Shown: in pieces, positions 7,478 to 14,059 of the stretch
How the letters are laid out: the number at the start of each line of letters is the position of its first letter
How positions within the stretch are numbered: the stretch's first letter is position 1
Source: an uncultured Propionibacteriaceae bacterium
GTDB lineage: Bacteria > Actinomycetota > Actinomycetes > Propionibacteriales > Propionibacteriaceae
Length of the DNA: 14,424 nucleotides
Assembly (NCBI GenBank): GCA_937988865.1
Contig: CALKHV010000191.1
Span: forward strand, 1-14,424
Reading direction: 5' to 3'
Translations under genes and position numbers: made by a program
The notes under the pieces: generated by a model
What the model was told of the DNA's origin: nothing
What the model saw: only the letters and a program-made list of their open reading frames with translations
Database searches by the model: none

Positions 7478-9652
7478 ATGGCCGTACAGGTGAGCTATCC
7501 CGGCGTCTACATCGACGAGTTCGAACCGGGCGCCCCCATCGAGGGTGTCGGGACCAACACCGCGGTGTTCCTGGGGATCGCCGAGACCGGACCGATCAAC
7601 ACCCCGACCCTGATCACCGGCTGGGACCGCTTCAAGCAAACCTTCGGCGGCTTCCTGGCCGATCCGGGTGCCTGGCTCGCCCAGGGCGTGCACGGATTCT
7701 TCCTCAACGGCGGCACTCGCTGCTATGTCGTGCGGGTGTCGAGCGCCCGGACCGCCTCGGTAGCCCTCAAGACCCGCAACACCGGCGATGCGCTGGTGCT
7801 CACCGCGCTCGCGGAGGGGCCCGACGGCAACGGCATCGAGGTGACCACCAGCGATGCCAGCCGCTCCAAGGCCGCGGTGACTGTGGCCCTGACCCGGCCG
7901 ATCACCAGGATCTCCGCGGATCTCACAACGCTCACGGTGGCGGGCGGGGTCGCTGACCTGAACCCGGGTGACACCATCACCCTGCGGCGTGGCACCGATT
8001 CGGCCCCGGCCACCCTGGAGACGGTCACGGCACCGGACACCCTCGTGCTGACCAAGGCGCTGGCGGCCGCGCCGGACTTCGCGGGCGGCCGCGTCGAGGG
8101 CACCTTCGATGCCCGGGTACTGGTCGCGACAGGCGGTGTGTCCGCGGTGGCCGGCGACCGCAAGGCGGTGACGCTGGGGTCCGCCACCCACCGCTTCGGC
8201 CCCGGCGACCGGGTGTTGTTCACCAAGGACGCCGACACCGAGCCCGCCACCGTGTCCGGCGTCAACGGAGCCACCCTCACCCTGGCCCCGGCGCTACCCG
8301 GCAACGTCAACTTCGCCGGGGGGACGGTGCGCAGCGCGGACCTGCCCGCGGGCACCCGGGCACTCCGGCTGAACCTTCCTGCCGGGCTCAGCATCTCCGC
8401 AGCGTTCCCGCGCGGTTCCCTGCTGGCGTTCGGCAGCGGGGGCGACACGGTCTTCGTCCGGGTGGCGGCGTCCGGCGGCGACACCCTGCAACTGGACGCT
8501 CCTGGGGTTCCGGCCACCGCCCTGGACACCCAGGCCAACGCCGTCCAGGTAGCGACCGCAGACTTCGATCTGGCCGTCCACTCGCCGATCTCGGGCACCA
8601 CCGAGGTCTTCGGTCAACTGTCGATGGATCCTCGCAGCCCCGGCTATTGGGGTCAGATCAGGTCGGCTGCCTTCACCGTCGCCCTGCCCGATGACGTGGG
8701 TGAGCCGACCGCGGCCGGCGACGACCGTCCGGAGGTGGCCCTGAAGAAGACCGCCGGGGGAGTGGCCGATGACCGTGCGGCGTCCTGGGCGAGCCTGACG
8801 GCCAGCCCCGGCACGTACCTGGCGCCACTGGCCAGACTGCGCGACGTGTCCCTCGTTGCGGTGCCCGGGGGGGTGGACGCCGGCGTCCAGCAGGCTGTGG
8901 TCGCGCACTGCGAATCACTGATGGACCGCTTCGCCATCCTGGACTGTGCCCAGGGTCTCGATCAGACCGGGGCGGCCAACCACTTCGCCACCGTCAGGTC
9001 CGAGCGCGGTTATGCCGCCCTCTACTACCCGTGGATCCAGGTCCGCGATCCGGGCACCGGCGCGATGGCGCTGTGGCCGCCCTCTGGCCATCTGACCGGC
9101 GTCTACGCGCGAACGGACTCCACCAGGGGCGTCCACAAGGCCCCGGCGAACACGACGCTGCGTGGCGCGCTCGGCATCGAGACCGCTCTCAGTGACTCCG
9201 AGCAGGGTCCACTCAACCTGATGGGGCTGAACGTTCTGCGGGTCTTTCCCGGACAGTCCCAGCCGACCGTCTGGGGGGCCCGCACCACCGCCGGGGACCT
9301 GAACCGCAACTGGCAGTACGTGAACATCCGCCGGTTGTTCATCTACGCCGAGCAGTCCATCGAGCGGGGGATCCGCTGGGCGGTGTTCGAACCCAACGAC
9401 CTGGCCCTGTGGCAGAAGCTGAAGCGCAGTATCGGTGACTTCCTGACCGGGCTGTGGCGGGACGGTGCCCTCTTCGGCGCCAAGGCCTCCGACGCGTTCT
9501 ACGTGCGCATCGACGAGGAACTGAACCCGCCCTCGACCCGGGCCCTGGGCCGGCTGTACATCGAGGTCGGCATGGTGCCCACCTATCCCGCCGAGTTCAT
9601 CGTGCTGCGCATCGGCATCTGGAACGGCGGCTCCGAAGTGACGACGAGCTGA
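7478..9652 (+). CDS. Contractile sheath protein
   Basis: The 724-residue product starts at an ATG preceded by AAGGAG (7464-7469). The N-terminus VSYPGVYIDEFEPGAPIEGVGTN and the following TAVFLGIAETGP, GWDRFKQTFGGF and GGTRCYVVRV are classic phage tail-sheath signatures. The conserved C-terminal sheath domain covers about residues 470-724: YYPWIQVRDP near 512, the GVYARTDSTRGVHKAPAN block near 540, NVRRLF-like VNIRRLFIYAEQSI near 616, and an ending with PAEFIVLRIGIWN. The sheath polymerises around the tube and shortens on firing. Between the domains, about residues 148-360 form a large beta-rich insertion made of repeated units, probably displayed on the sheath surface. It is longer than minimal sheath proteins. 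It appears to be the only sheath gene here, whereas PVC/Afp loci carry three. Confidence 0.96.
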   Translation: MAVQVSYPGVYIDEFEPGAPIEGVGTNTAVFLGIAETGPINTPTLITGWDRFKQTFGGFLADPGAWLAQGVHGFFLNGGTRCYVVRVSSARTASVALKTRNTGDALVLTALAEGPDGNGIEVTTSDASRSKAAVTVALTRPITRISADLTTLTVAGGVADLNPGDTITLRRGTDSAPATLETVTAPDTLVLTKALAAAPDFAGGRVEGTFDARVLVATGGVSAVAGDRKAVTLGSATHRFGPGDRVLFTKDADTEPATVSGVNGATLTLAPALPGNVNFAGGTVRSADLPAGTRALRLNLPAGLSISAAFPRGSLLAFGSGGDTVFVRVAASGGDTLQLDAPGVPATALDTQANAVQVATADFDLAVHSPISGTTEVFGQLSMDPRSPGYWGQIRSAAFTVALPDDVGEPTAAGDDRPEVALKKTAGGVADDRAASWASLTASPGTYLAPLARLRDVSLVAVPGGVDAGVQQAVVAHCESLMDRFAILDCAQGLDQTGAANHFATVRSERGYAALYYPWIQVRDPGTGAMALWPPSGHLTGVYARTDSTRGVHKAPANTTLRGALGIETALSDSEQGPLNLMGLNVLRVFPGQSQPTVWGARTTAGDLNRNWQYVNIRRLFIYAEQSIERGIRWAVFEPNDLALWQKLKRSIGDFLTGLWRDGALFGAKASDAFYVRIDEELNPPSTRALGRLYIEVGMVPTYPAEFIVLRIGIWNGGSEVTTS

Positions 9653-9665
9653 GAGGAAGACGGCA

Positions 9666-10100
9666 ATGGCAACAGGACAGCGGGTCGATCCGTACGCAGG
9701 GTTCGCCTTCCGGGTGGAGGTGGACGGCATGTTCCGTGGCGCCTTCACCGACGTCGGCGGAATCGACACCACCATCGAGGTCACCGAGTACACCGAGGGC
9801 GGCGACCGCCACAGCCGCAAGCTGCCGGGCAAGGTGAAGTACTCCAACATCACGCTGAAGTACGGGCTCACAGACGACCGCTTCCTGTACGACTGGATGC
9901 TGGAGGCGGCCCGCGGGAACGTGGTCCGCAAGAGCGGCTCGATCGTCATCCTCGACCTGCAGGGCAACGAGCGCGTGCGGTGGAACTTCAAGGAGGCCTG
10001 GCCGACCACCTGGAAGGGTCCGACGCTGGCCGCCAAGAGCAACGAGTACGCCATCGAGGAGATCAACCTGGCCCACGAGGGAATCGAGCGGGTGTCATGA
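9666..10100 (+). CDS. Inner tube protein (T4 gp19 family)
   Basis: The 144-residue product has the length and sequence of the phage tail tube/gp19 family: DPYAGFAFRVEVDG at residues 8-21, FTDVGGIDTTIEVTEY near 27-42, a conserved KLPGKVKYSNITLKYG near 53-68, and a C-terminal WKGPTLAAKSNEYAIEEINLAHEGIE. This protein forms the hexameric rings of the rigid inner tube that lies within the sheath and holds cargo. A purine-rich ribosome site (GAGAGGAAGA, 9651-9660) lies just upstream. Its TGA overlaps the ATG of the next gene, implying translational coupling. Only one tube gene is present in the window, while PVC-type loci often have two. Confidence 0.95.
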   Translation: MATGQRVDPYAGFAFRVEVDGMFRGAFTDVGGIDTTIEVTEYTEGGDRHSRKLPGKVKYSNITLKYGLTDDRFLYDWMLEAARGNVVRKSGSIVILDLQGNERVRWNFKEAWPTTWKGPTLAAKSNEYAIEEINLAHEGIERVS

Positions 10101-10486
10101 TGCTGCGCACCGAGTACGACTTCACCCTCCCGTTCGGTTATCTGGACGCCGACGGCACCCTTCGCCGTAACGGCACCATGCGACTGGCGACCGCCGCGGA
10201 CGAGATCCAGCCGCTGCGCGATTCGAGAGTGGCCCAGAACAGCGCCTATCTGATCGTCATCCTGCTGTCCCGGGTGGTCACCCGCATCGAGGGGGTCGAC
10301 CAGGTCACCCCGAAGGTGATCGAGGACCTGTTCGTCGCCGACCTGGCCTACCTGCAGGACCTGTACAACGAGATCAACCGGGTCGACGACGTGGGCCGTT
10401 CGGTGCTGTGCCCCAACTGCCGCCAGAGCGTCGAACTGGAGGTCGAGCGCCTGGGGGGATCCGCGGCTACCCCATCGGCCAGCTGA
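10097..10486 (+). CDS. Tail-assembly protein with CPNC motif (zero-frame product)
   Basis: The 129-residue zero-frame product starts MMLRTEYDFTLPFGY at an ATG overlapping the tube stop codon (ATGATG; the second ATG at 10100 is an alternative). It corresponds to the small protein placed after the tube gene in eCIS and contractile-phage loci, the position of tail assembly chaperones. Visible segments are RNGTMRLATAADEIQPLRD (residues 27-45), a hydrophobic core NSAYLIVILLSRVVTRI, then VIEDLFVADLAYLQDLYNEIN, and a lone CPNC near residue 105 that could be half of a metal site. The last residues (SAATPSAS) are low-complexity. At codons 120-121 (GGG GGA) the frame crosses a slippery heptamer leading into the DUF6760-type frame, so a longer 174-residue fusion is probable. 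Confidence 0.85.
   Translation: MMLRTEYDFTLPFGYLDADGTLRRNGTMRLATAADEIQPLRDSRVAQNSAYLIVILLSRVVTRIEGVDQVTPKVIEDLFVADLAYLQDLYNEINRVDDVGRSVLCPNCRQSVELEVERLGGSAATPSAS
10438..10443 (+). promoter_or_regulatory. Internal Shine-Dalgarno-like sequence before the slippery site
   Basis: GGAGGT lies inside the tail-assembly gene, 9 nt before the GGGGGGA heptamer. It is not placed to start any recognised reading frame. In bacterial dnaX, a Shine-Dalgarno sequence at a similar distance stimulates -1 frameshifting, so it probably has that role here. Confidence 0.55.
10453..10459 (+). other. Programmed -1 frameshift slippery heptamer
   Basis: In the zero frame the bases read G GGG GGA, an ideal X-XXY-YYZ heptamer in which both tRNAs can re-pair after slipping back one base. 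The zero frame ends 8 codons later (TGA 10484-10486), while the -1 frame continues for 53 residues with the conserved DUF6760-type sequence. A weak stem, GGCC/GGCC with ACC/GGT around a GAGGA loop (10477-10500), lies 17 nt downstream. Known precedents are the frameshifts of lambda G/GT, P2 E/E' and dnaX. Confidence 0.65.
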
Positions 10487-10620
10487 CCGAGGAGGTGGCC
10501 TACCTCAGCTACTACCTGCACTGGTCGCACGGCGACCTGCTGGAACTCGAACACCGCGACCGGCGCGAGTGGGTGCGCCAGGTAGCAGCCATCAACAGTC
10601 GGATCAACCAGACAGTCTGA
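10459..10620 (+). CDS. DUF6760-type domain, probably expressed by -1 frameshift
   Basis: The frame reads IRGYPIGQLTEEVAYLSYYLHW, SHGDLLELEHRDRREWV, then RQVAAINSRINQTV, matching the DUF6760 pattern (YP..QL.EEVAY..Y..HW....L..LEH..RR.WV..I..IN). There is no ATG in this frame upstream. A GTG at 10408 has no ribosome site and would add an out-of-frame translation of the previous gene, and the GTG at 10495 would remove the start of the domain. The domain is therefore most simply made as the C-terminal 53 residues of a 174-residue frameshift product, as in tail assembly chaperone pairs. It is given here from the first -1 codon after slippage. Domain identity is fairly secure; the expression mode is inferred. 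Confidence 0.75.
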   Translation: MRGYPIGQLTEEVAYLSYYLHWSHGDLLELEHRDRREWVRQVAAINSRINQTV

Positions 10621-10631
10621 GAGGAACCCCG

Positions 10632-11222
10632 ATGCGCGACCTGATGGGGGACGCCCGCCGCCACCGGGCCAGGTTCGTCCTGACCCGCCCGGCCGTGCCG
10701 CCGGTCGGCCGGATCCTGCTGGCGGCCCGAGGCGTGACGATGCTGCGTTACGGCCACCGGACGACCCTGACCGTCACCGCGAACCCCACCTTCGTGCAAA
10801 CCCGTTCGTTCTCTCAGCTTCCCCTGGGCGCGCCCGCGCCTGTTCCGGCCGTGCCGTTGTCGTCGGCCGAGGGTGGACGGGTGTCCGCGGCAGTGCTCAG
10901 ACTCACCCGGCGGCTGGACACCCTCAGCGCCACCCATCGACTCGAACGCGTCGTGAGCACCGTGGAACGACGGGTAATTCGCACCGAGGAGCGCGTCCCA
11001 CAGGTCACCAGGGTCCTCACCCACGCCGGCATCACCGATCAGGCCCGGCAGGGCGCCGAGTCGAGGCCGGACGCCGAGCGGGGCGCACCGGCGTCCCGGC
11101 CGCAGTTCGCCGTGGCACCGCCGCAGCCGGCGTCCTTGGACCTGGCCCGAATCACCGACCACGTGCTCGGCGCCATGGATGAACGGCTGTCGGCGTACGC
11201 CGAGCGGCTGGGGCGGGGGTGA
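10632..11222 (+). CDS. Hypothetical eCIS operon protein, 196 aa
   Basis: The product starts MRDLMGDARRHRARFVL at an ATG preceded by GAGGAA (10621-10626); the ATG at 10644 is an alternative. I recognise no enzymatic domain. The N-terminal half is basic, with a Pro/Ala linker (LGAPAPVPAVPL near residues 72-83). Residues about 90-140 look helical (LRLTRRLDTLSATHRLERVV, TVERRVIRTEERV). The C-terminus DLARITDHVLGAMDERLSAYAERLGRG is a helix of the type seen at the end of proteins encoded between tube-assembly and LysM genes in related loci. It is followed 6 nt later by the LysM gene, so a baseplate or tube-assembly role is likely from position, but this is inference. Confidence 0.75.
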   Translation: MRDLMGDARRHRARFVLTRPAVPPVGRILLAARGVTMLRYGHRTTLTVTANPTFVQTRSFSQLPLGAPAPVPAVPLSSAEGGRVSAAVLRLTRRLDTLSATHRLERVVSTVERRVIRTEERVPQVTRVLTHAGITDQARQGAESRPDAERGAPASRPQFAVAPPQPASLDLARITDHVLGAMDERLSAYAERLGRG

Positions 11223-11228
11223 GCGGCC

Positions 11229-11918
11229 ATGGGGCTGGAGAAGGCGACGATCACCAACACGGTCACCGGGAAGGTCATCGCGGTGCAGTTCAACCCGGAG
11301 GAGTACACCGTCAACCGGGAGGTCACCTACGCGCAGAGCAACATCCCCGGCGTCTCCGGGCCGTTGCTCCAGTTCGTGCACGGCAACATGGCGACCCTGG
11401 ACATGGAATTGCTGCTGGACACCCTGGAGACCCACCGCAGCGGTGGCACGACGATCAATCCGGCCCGCGGGGACGTCCGGACGCTGGTCAACGAGATCAC
11501 CGCACTGATGGCCATCCAGTCGAGCACCCATGCCCCGCCGGTGCTGCTGTTCACCTGGGGGTCGTTGACGTTCACCTGCGTGCTGGTCAAGGCCAGCCAG
11601 AAGTACCAGATGTTCCTGCCGACCGGGATCCCCGTCCGGGCCCGGATGACCGTCACGTTCCACGAATTCCGCAACCTGGAACTCGAGGCGAAGGAGATCA
11701 AGCGCCAGACGGCCGACTACACCAAACGTCACACCGTGGGTCAGGGCGAGACCCTGGCGTCGATCGCGGCGGCGCTGTACGACGACCCAGCCATGTGGCG
11801 GCCGCTGGCGATCGCCAACGACATCGAAGACCCCCGGGTGCTGAGGGTCGGTGCCGAACTCGTGGTGCCGCGGCTCCCGTTCCGTGATCCGGCGACGGCC
11901 AAGGTGTATTCGACATGA
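11229..11918 (+). CDS. CIS tube-protein-domain/LysM baseplate protein (Pvc7-like)
   Basis: The 229-residue product starts MGLEKATITNT and has two parts. Residues about 1-160 match the contractile injection system tube-protein N-terminal domain (VIAVQFNPEEYTVNREVTYAQ, NMATLDMELLLDTLE, PPVLLFTWGSLTFTCVLVKAS, PVRARMTVTFHEF). Residues about 165-215 are a LysM domain (RHTVGQGETLASIAAALYDDP, WRPLAIANDIEDPRVL, LVVPRL). Proteins of this architecture join the tube to the central hub of the baseplate; the LysM fold is structural in T4 gp53-like proteins rather than necessarily binding peptidoglycan. Its stop codon overlaps the hub gene start (ATGA at 11915). Confidence 0.92.
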   Translation: MGLEKATITNTVTGKVIAVQFNPEEYTVNREVTYAQSNIPGVSGPLLQFVHGNMATLDMELLLDTLETHRSGGTTINPARGDVRTLVNEITALMAIQSSTHAPPVLLFTWGSLTFTCVLVKASQKYQMFLPTGIPVRARMTVTFHEFRNLELEAKEIKRQTADYTKRHTVGQGETLASIAAALYDDPAMWRPLAIANDIEDPRVLRVGAELVVPRLPFRDPATAKVYST

Positions 11919-13099
11919 GCGCCCCCGTGCGGGCCTACGCGCCCGATTTCCGGCTCGCGATCAACGGCGCCCCGGTTCCCGCGGAACTGCGGGCCACCGT
12001 GACCAGCGTCAAGTACACCGACGGCCGCAACGCCGCAGACCGGGTCGAGATCGCCCTGGCCAACCCCGACCTGTTCTGGTTGCGCAGGCACATCAAGGGG
12101 ATGGGGTTCGCCCCGTTCCCCACCCGACTTCCGGGCCCGGTCGGCACCGATCACTCGGTCACGCCGTCGGGGCTGCTGGACATCGACAACGCGGTCGGCC
12201 TGTCCATGGGCTACTCCGACTCCGGGTTGGTGCACATGTTCGACGGCGAGGTGACCGGCATCTCGGCGACCTTCCCCAACTCGGGCATGCCGACCGTGAC
12301 CATCGTCGCCCACGACAAGCTGAACCGACTGACCGCCGGCCGGGTGCAGCGCGGCTTCGGGTTGTTGCCGGACTTCCTGATCGCGATGCTGCTGGGGGCC
12401 GAACACCGGATCATCGGCCTGATCGACCCCGCGATCGTCGGCGCATCCTCGGTGGTGGCGGTGGTCAAGGCCATCTTCAGCGGCACCGGACGCAAACAGA
12501 ACGCCAGTGACCTGGACTTCCTGGCCGAGATCGCCAAGACCTATGACGCCGAGTTCTGGGTCGAGGGCGACGTCCTGTACCTGTCCCGCTTCCTGAAGGA
12601 GTACTCACCGTCGGCGACGCTGTCCTGGGGCCGGTCGCTGATCGACTTCTCCCCGAAGCTGACCACCGTCGGTCAGGTGGCAGGGGTGTCGATGAAGTTC
12701 ACCCTGCGGGAGATCCCACTGGATTTCGTGGTCAGCGTGTTCTGGGACTTCGACCATGAGCGGTTGGGTGTCACCGTCCTGCCGGGCATCGCAGCCAAGG
12801 CCGCGAAGGCGTTCTCCGGGGCGAATTTCTCGATCATGGACTCCGCGATCTCATCGCCGGCCGATTTGGCCGGCAGCGCGTTGGCGATCATCAGCGAACT
12901 GCGCCGGCGGCTGAACAAGCGGCTCACCGGAAGCGGGTCATGCGTCGGGGACCCCACGATCCGGGCCGGGCAACTGATCCGGCTGGACGGCATGGGCCCC
13001 GACTTCAGTGGCGACTACCGGATCAGCACCGCCACCCACTCCATCGACACCTCCGGGTACCGCACCACCTTCGAAGCCTTCAGGGAGCTGATTCCATGA
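11915..13099 (+). CDS. Baseplate hub, gp27-like/phage late control D family
   Basis: The 394-residue product begins MSAPVRAYAPDFRLAINGAPVP, with VTSVKYTDGRNAADRVEIALANPDLFW, FDGEVTGISATFPNSGMPTVTI and AHDKLNRLTAGR, the pattern of phage late control gene D/gp27 hub proteins. A second domain includes DLDFLAEIAKTYDAEFWVEGDVLYLSRF near residues 200-228, another hallmark. The C-terminal segment (GDPTIRAGQLIRLDGMGPDFSGDYRISTATHSID) completes the hub. This trimer carries the spike and adapts the six-fold tube to it. Its TGA overlaps the spike ATG. Hub and spike are separate genes here rather than the single VgrG-like fusion seen in Pvc8/Afp8. Confidence 0.94.
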   Translation: MSAPVRAYAPDFRLAINGAPVPAELRATVTSVKYTDGRNAADRVEIALANPDLFWLRRHIKGMGFAPFPTRLPGPVGTDHSVTPSGLLDIDNAVGLSMGYSDSGLVHMFDGEVTGISATFPNSGMPTVTIVAHDKLNRLTAGRVQRGFGLLPDFLIAMLLGAEHRIIGLIDPAIVGASSVVAVVKAIFSGTGRKQNASDLDFLAEIAKTYDAEFWVEGDVLYLSRFLKEYSPSATLSWGRSLIDFSPKLTTVGQVAGVSMKFTLREIPLDFVVSVFWDFDHERLGVTVLPGIAAKAAKAFSGANFSIMDSAISSPADLAGSALAIISELRRRLNKRLTGSGSCVGDPTIRAGQLIRLDGMGPDFSGDYRISTATHSIDTSGYRTTFEAFRELIP

Positions 13100-13767
13100 T
13101 CGAGGACACCATTCGCGACCTGGTCGAGGCCCGTCCGGGAACCGATCAGAAGATCTACGGTGTTGTGGTCGGCACCGTGGCCGACGTCATCGACCCGCTG
13201 ATGCTGGGCCGGGTGAAGGTCCGGGTGCCCGCACTGGACTCCCTGGACGATGTGGGGTGGGCCCGGCTGGCCACTCCCATGACCGGGTTCCTCTCGGGCC
13301 ACTACATGCCACCGGTCGTCGGTGACGAGGTGCTCGTCGCGTTCGAGAGTGGGGACGTCAAGGCGCCGGTGGTGCTCGGCTCCCTGTGGAACGCCACCCG
13401 CCCGCCACCCTTCCCGACCCCGCTGCTGGGGGAGCGGGTGATCCGCACCCCGGAGGGCAACCAGTTGGGGTTCCGGATGGCCCCGCCTGCGGTCACACTG
13501 ACCACACCCGACATGACCCCGGCAGCTGCTGGGTTCCCGGCCGGCATCACCATCGCGTCCAACGTGATGATCACCCTGATGTGCGGCGCCACCCAGCTGA
13601 TCCTCACCCCGGCCGGGATCACCATCACAGCGCCCAGTGTCACCGTCAACAGTTCCGGACCCATCACCGAGACCGGGGCCAGCCTGTCGACGATGGTCTC
13701 CGGCACGGCCGCGGTGGCCGCCTTCGGGTCGGTCTCCATCAACGCCCCCATGGTCACCATCAACTAG
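13096..13767 (+). CDS. Spike protein, gp5-like/baseplate assembly protein V family
   Basis: The 223-residue product starts at an ATG inside the hub stop (ATGA). Residues about 18-100 form the OB-fold of the Phage_base_V family: IYGVVVGTVADVIDPLMLGRVKVRVPALD, GWARLATPMTG, PPVVGDEVLVAFESGD, PVVLGSLWN. The C-terminal portion (about 145-223) has short hydrophobic strand repeats (GITIASNVMITLMCG, LILTPAGITITAPSVTVNSSG, SVSINAPMVTIN), consistent with a short triple-stranded beta-helix needle. No lysozyme domain is present, unlike T4 gp5. A PAAR gene follows after 8 nt and would sharpen this spike. Confidence 0.94.
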   Translation: MIEDTIRDLVEARPGTDQKIYGVVVGTVADVIDPLMLGRVKVRVPALDSLDDVGWARLATPMTGFLSGHYMPPVVGDEVLVAFESGDVKAPVVLGSLWNATRPPPFPTPLLGERVIRTPEGNQLGFRMAPPAVTLTTPDMTPAAAGFPAGITIASNVMITLMCGATQLILTPAGITITAPSVTVNSSGPITETGASLSTMVSGTAAVAAFGSVSINAPMVTIN

Positions 13768-13775
13768 GAGATCCG

Positions 13776-14057
13776 ATGCCAGCCGCCGCGCGCGTTCTCG
13801 ACCCGACCGGTCACCCCGGCATGATCACCGGACCCGGCGTCCCGACCGTTCTGATCATGGGGCGGCCCGCTGCAGTGGCCCTCGACATGCACGCCTGCAC
13901 GATGCCGCCGGCCGCCGGCCCGCACCCGCCGAGCCCGTTCCCCAAGGGCAGCATGACCGTCCTGATCGGCGGCCGTCCCGCCCTGCGGATGGGCGACCTC
14001 AGCGGCTGCGGCGCACCCATCGTGGCCGGTGCCCCCACCGTCCAGATCGGCGGCTGA
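13776..14057 (+). CDS. PAAR-family spike tip protein
   Basis: The 93-residue product starts MPAAARVLDPTGHPGMITGPG, preceded by TAGGAG (13765-13770), which includes the spike gene's stop codon. It has the two-repeat PAAR pattern: PTVLIMGRPAAVALDMHACTM with the His/Cys of a metal site, PHPPSPFPKGS, then MTVLIGGRPALRMGDLSGCGAPIVAGAPTVQIGG. PAAR proteins form the conical metal-bound tip on the spike trimer. No extra effector domain is fused. The next ATG lies 2 nt after the stop codon. Confidence 0.95.
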   Translation: MPAAARVLDPTGHPGMITGPGVPTVLIMGRPAAVALDMHACTMPPAAGPHPPSPFPKGSMTVLIGGRPALRMGDLSGCGAPIVAGAPTVQIGG

Positions 14058-14059
14058 CG

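Noticed and set aside
8915..10066. Minus-strand open frame (383 codons) opposite the sheath and tube genes
   Set aside because: It is antisense to two confidently identified structural genes and has no domain of its own.
10408..10620. Independent DUF6760-type gene starting at GTG 10408
   Set aside because: No ribosome site precedes it, and the first 17 codons would be an out-of-frame reading of the tail-assembly gene; a -1 frameshift explains the arrangement better.
10512..11732. Minus-strand open frame (406 codons) opposite the LysM region
   Set aside because: It is antisense to the DUF6760-type, hypothetical and LysM frames; composition is typical of a high-GC shadow.
7478..14057. Type VI secretion system
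   Set aside because: A single phage-type sheath, gp19-type tube and separate gp27/gp5 genes are present, and no TssB/TssC pair or membrane-complex genes are seen.
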